Of a stretch of DNA of 64,000 nucleotides, positions 61,921 to 64,000 are shown piece after piece (the stretch's first letter is position 1; each line of letters starts with the position of its first letter). Made by a program: the position numbers and the translations under genes. Below the pieces are notes generated by a model, which worked only from the letters and a program-made list of their open reading frames with translations, had not been told where the DNA came from and made no database searches. Source of the DNA: Theocolax elegans (taxonomy: Eukaryota; Arthropoda; Insecta; Hymenoptera; Cerocephalidae); the NCBI GenBank assembly GCA_026168455.1, contig CM047427.1, positions 60,961,249 to 61,025,248 of the forward strand, in the 5' to 3' direction.

Positions 61921-63744
61921 ATGGCTAAGTTTGATTTGACGTACCGTATAGGCCAGTATCTTGACCGGCACTTGGTTTTACCACACCTCGAGTTTCTTAG
62001 TGCCAAAGGAGTAAGTTTTTTCAACAACTGCTTTCCATGTGTTCATCCTTGCATTTCTCATGTTTTATGTTTCGTTCCAGATTTTTGATGAAAATGAGTT
62101 GCTTCAAGCCAAACTTGAAACTCTGAGTAAAACTCATATGATTGATTATTTGATTGATGTCAAGCAGCATTTGCATCCTGATATCAATGTACCAGAGGTT
62201 TGTTATGATTTTGAATTGCGGATCTACGATTCAATAATTTGCTTAAATACAAACAGATGTGCTATTTCTTTATTTATAAATTGTATCATAATTTGTAGGA
62301 GTTAAAAAATCGAAGGCAGGAAATTTTACACGAATTAGTTCGTTTACAAGATAATGTCAAAGTTATTATGGATTTAATTAACAATGAAGAAAATATGAAG
62401 AAAATGGAAAATATGCGAGATTCCAAAGCTTTAATCAAATTTCTTACAGAGGAAGTTAAAGTCAGTATTAATAATTAACGAAAATAATTAACATCATTAA
62501 ATTAATAGTGTAGTAAAAGTAACAAAGTCATTTATTAATATAATTATATTAAATGTATATTATAGAAACAAATTTTTTTTTTAGTTTCGAATGGAAATGA
62601 TGGATGATCTAGTGAAACTTGCCAAATACAGATATGAATGTGGAAATTATCAAGTGTCAAGTTCATATTTGTATTTTTACATGCTAGTTATGCCGCCTAC
62701 TGACAAGGTAAATTTAATTAAAATATATCTTACTATCAGTTTTAAAGCTTATTCACATAGTGAAACTTTCTTTACAGAATTATTTAAATGCATCTTGGGG
62801 GAAATTAGCATCAGAAATTCTTACACAAGAGTGGGATACAGCGCTGGAAGATATTAACAAGGTTAGAGAATATATTGACAGCAATGTTGGACTAGGAAAT
62901 TCTTTACAAGTCTTGCAACAGCGAACTTGGCTCATTCATTGGAGTCTTTTTGTGTTTTTCAATCATATTAAAGGTCGAGATATAATTATTGATATGTTCC
63001 TGTATAGGCCACAGTAAGACTAAATTAAATTTATATTTCTATTCGAAATTATTGTAGTACATACATTAATTCTATTTTAATTTCTTTTTAGCTATTTAAA
63101 TGCAATTCAAACTATGTGTCCTCATGTGCTTCGCTATTTGGCAGCAGCAGTTATTGTTAATCGGTCTAGAAGATCAGCTTTGAAGGATTTAATTAAGGTC
63201 ATTCAGCAAGAATCATATACTTATAGAGATCCAATTACTGAATTCCTTGAACACTTGTATATTAATTTCGATTTTGATGGAGCCAGACAAAAACTACAGG
63301 AATGCCAAACTGTTGTGTGCAATGATTTTTTCCTCATTGCCTTGCTTAATGAATTTGTTGAAAATGCCAGATTAATGATTTTTGAAACTTTCTGTAGAAT
63401 TCATCAGTGCATTAGCATTCAGTAAGTTAAAGTGTTTATTTTCATTTTGTAATGCAATAAAAATAATTATTTTTTATTTAAATAGAATGCTTGCTGAAAA
63501 ATTAAATATGGAAGTTGATGTGGCAGAATGTTGGATTGTAAATCTTATTAGGAATGCAAGACTTGATGCTAAGATAGATAGTAAATTGGGTCATGTAGTA
63601 ATGGGTGGACAGCCAGCTTCACCATATCAACAACTTGTTGAGAAAATTGAAACACTAAGTGTAAGAAGTGAAGCTTTGGAAAACCTCATTGAACGCAAAG
63701 TTAAGGCTAAAAATCAAGACCCAATAAGTATAGTGTGGAATTAG
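61921..63744 (+). CDS. eIF3e: Eukaryotic translation initiation factor 3 subunit E
   Basis: Seven exons: 61921-62010, 62081-62197, 62299-62460, 62585-62707, 62778-63013, 63092-63421 and 63486-63744. They join in phase to 1317 nt, giving 438 residues, the normal length for eIF3e/INT6. It is a PCI-domain subunit of the eIF3 scaffold, which binds the 40S ribosome and recruits mRNA. The start [20 protein letters not shown] and the following [19 protein letters not shown] segment mark the N-terminal eIF3e domain (about 1-135). The PCI/winged-helix region follows (about 220-400), ending with [20 protein letters not shown]. All junctions have canonical GT-AG. The ATG has an A-rich purine context. 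Divergent ELP6 lies upstream. Confidence 0.97.
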
Positions 63745-64000
63745 TAAAGGTAAATTTATATTTATGGACAAAGAAAATTCAAATTTTCAAACTATGACAA
63801 AAATATTTATTTAAATATTTTACAGACTTAATCGCACTGGGGCCTGGAGTTTTAATATAAAACAGAAACAATAAGGATTTAAATAGAGCTGAACTCATTT
63901 TTATACATACACAAAATGAAATGGTTTTTACCGAACATGATTTACAATAGATATACACATACATGAAAACTAAACAATTGCAATTAACAGGATTTCACAG
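63745..64000 (+). other. eIF3e 3' region
   Basis: The sequence after the eIF3e stop has no coding signal. GTAAAT soon after the stop and TTTACAG at about 63819-63825 could bound a short intron in the 3' UTR. The window ends before any clear end of the transcript. Confidence 0.4.

Noticed and set aside
1..64000. CRISPR arrays, rRNA genes and tRNA genes
   Set aside because: No regularly spaced short repeats with spacers, no rRNA-like sequence, and no cloverleaf with A and B boxes was found by eye; the tRNA-like word at 28211 is only the retrotransposon primer site.

Overview
The window looks like nuclear DNA of an insect, most probably a hymenopteran and perhaps a parasitoid wasp. It is very AT-rich, its genes are split by short GT-AG introns, and it carries conserved animal genes, an insect chemoreceptor of the ionotropic receptor (IR) family, and an intron-bearing ankyrin gene whose C-terminus resembles the PRANC/F-box-like module known from parasitoid wasps. 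The lineage is an inference. I rebuilt gene models by hand from splice sites, reading phase and family resemblance; in every model except the IR the exon lengths sum to a whole number of codons.

Layout. 2.7-9.2 kb (minus): an EFHC-type DM10 protein of the axoneme, six exons. 11.1-14.6 kb (minus): a PiT/SLC20 sodium-phosphate cotransporter, six exons. 14.6-23.7 kb: long non-coding DNA with a small TTAA-flanked MITE and two GC-rich islands. 23.7-28.5 kb: a complete Ty3/Gypsy-like LTR retrotransposon with identical LTRs and one open 1380-residue Gag-Pol frame. 30.8-31.6 kb (minus): UQCRB, subunit 7 of respiratory complex III. 32.2-36.6 kb (minus): a HURP/DLGAP5 (Drosophila mars) mitotic spindle protein, twelve exons. 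37.8-41.3 kb: a cluster of inverted-repeat elements. 42.5-53.0 kb (plus): an ionotropic receptor gene, broken by a frameshift and containing a 2.64-kb tandem duplication and a large fold-back element. 53.5-59.1 kb (minus): the ankyrin/PRANC-like gene, four exons. 60.6-61.4 kb (minus): ELP6 of the Elongator complex. 61.9-63.7 kb (plus): eIF3e, divergent from ELP6 across about 0.5 kb.

There is no operon logic: the genes are unrelated housekeeping, ciliary, mitotic and sensory genes, and the accessory content is mobile DNA. The most notable items are the ANK/PRANC-like gene, the IR duplication (probably an assembly artefact), the fold-back element with a recurrent 20-bp motif, the intact retrotransposon lacking an obvious polypurine tract, and several apparently non-autonomous inverted-repeat elements.
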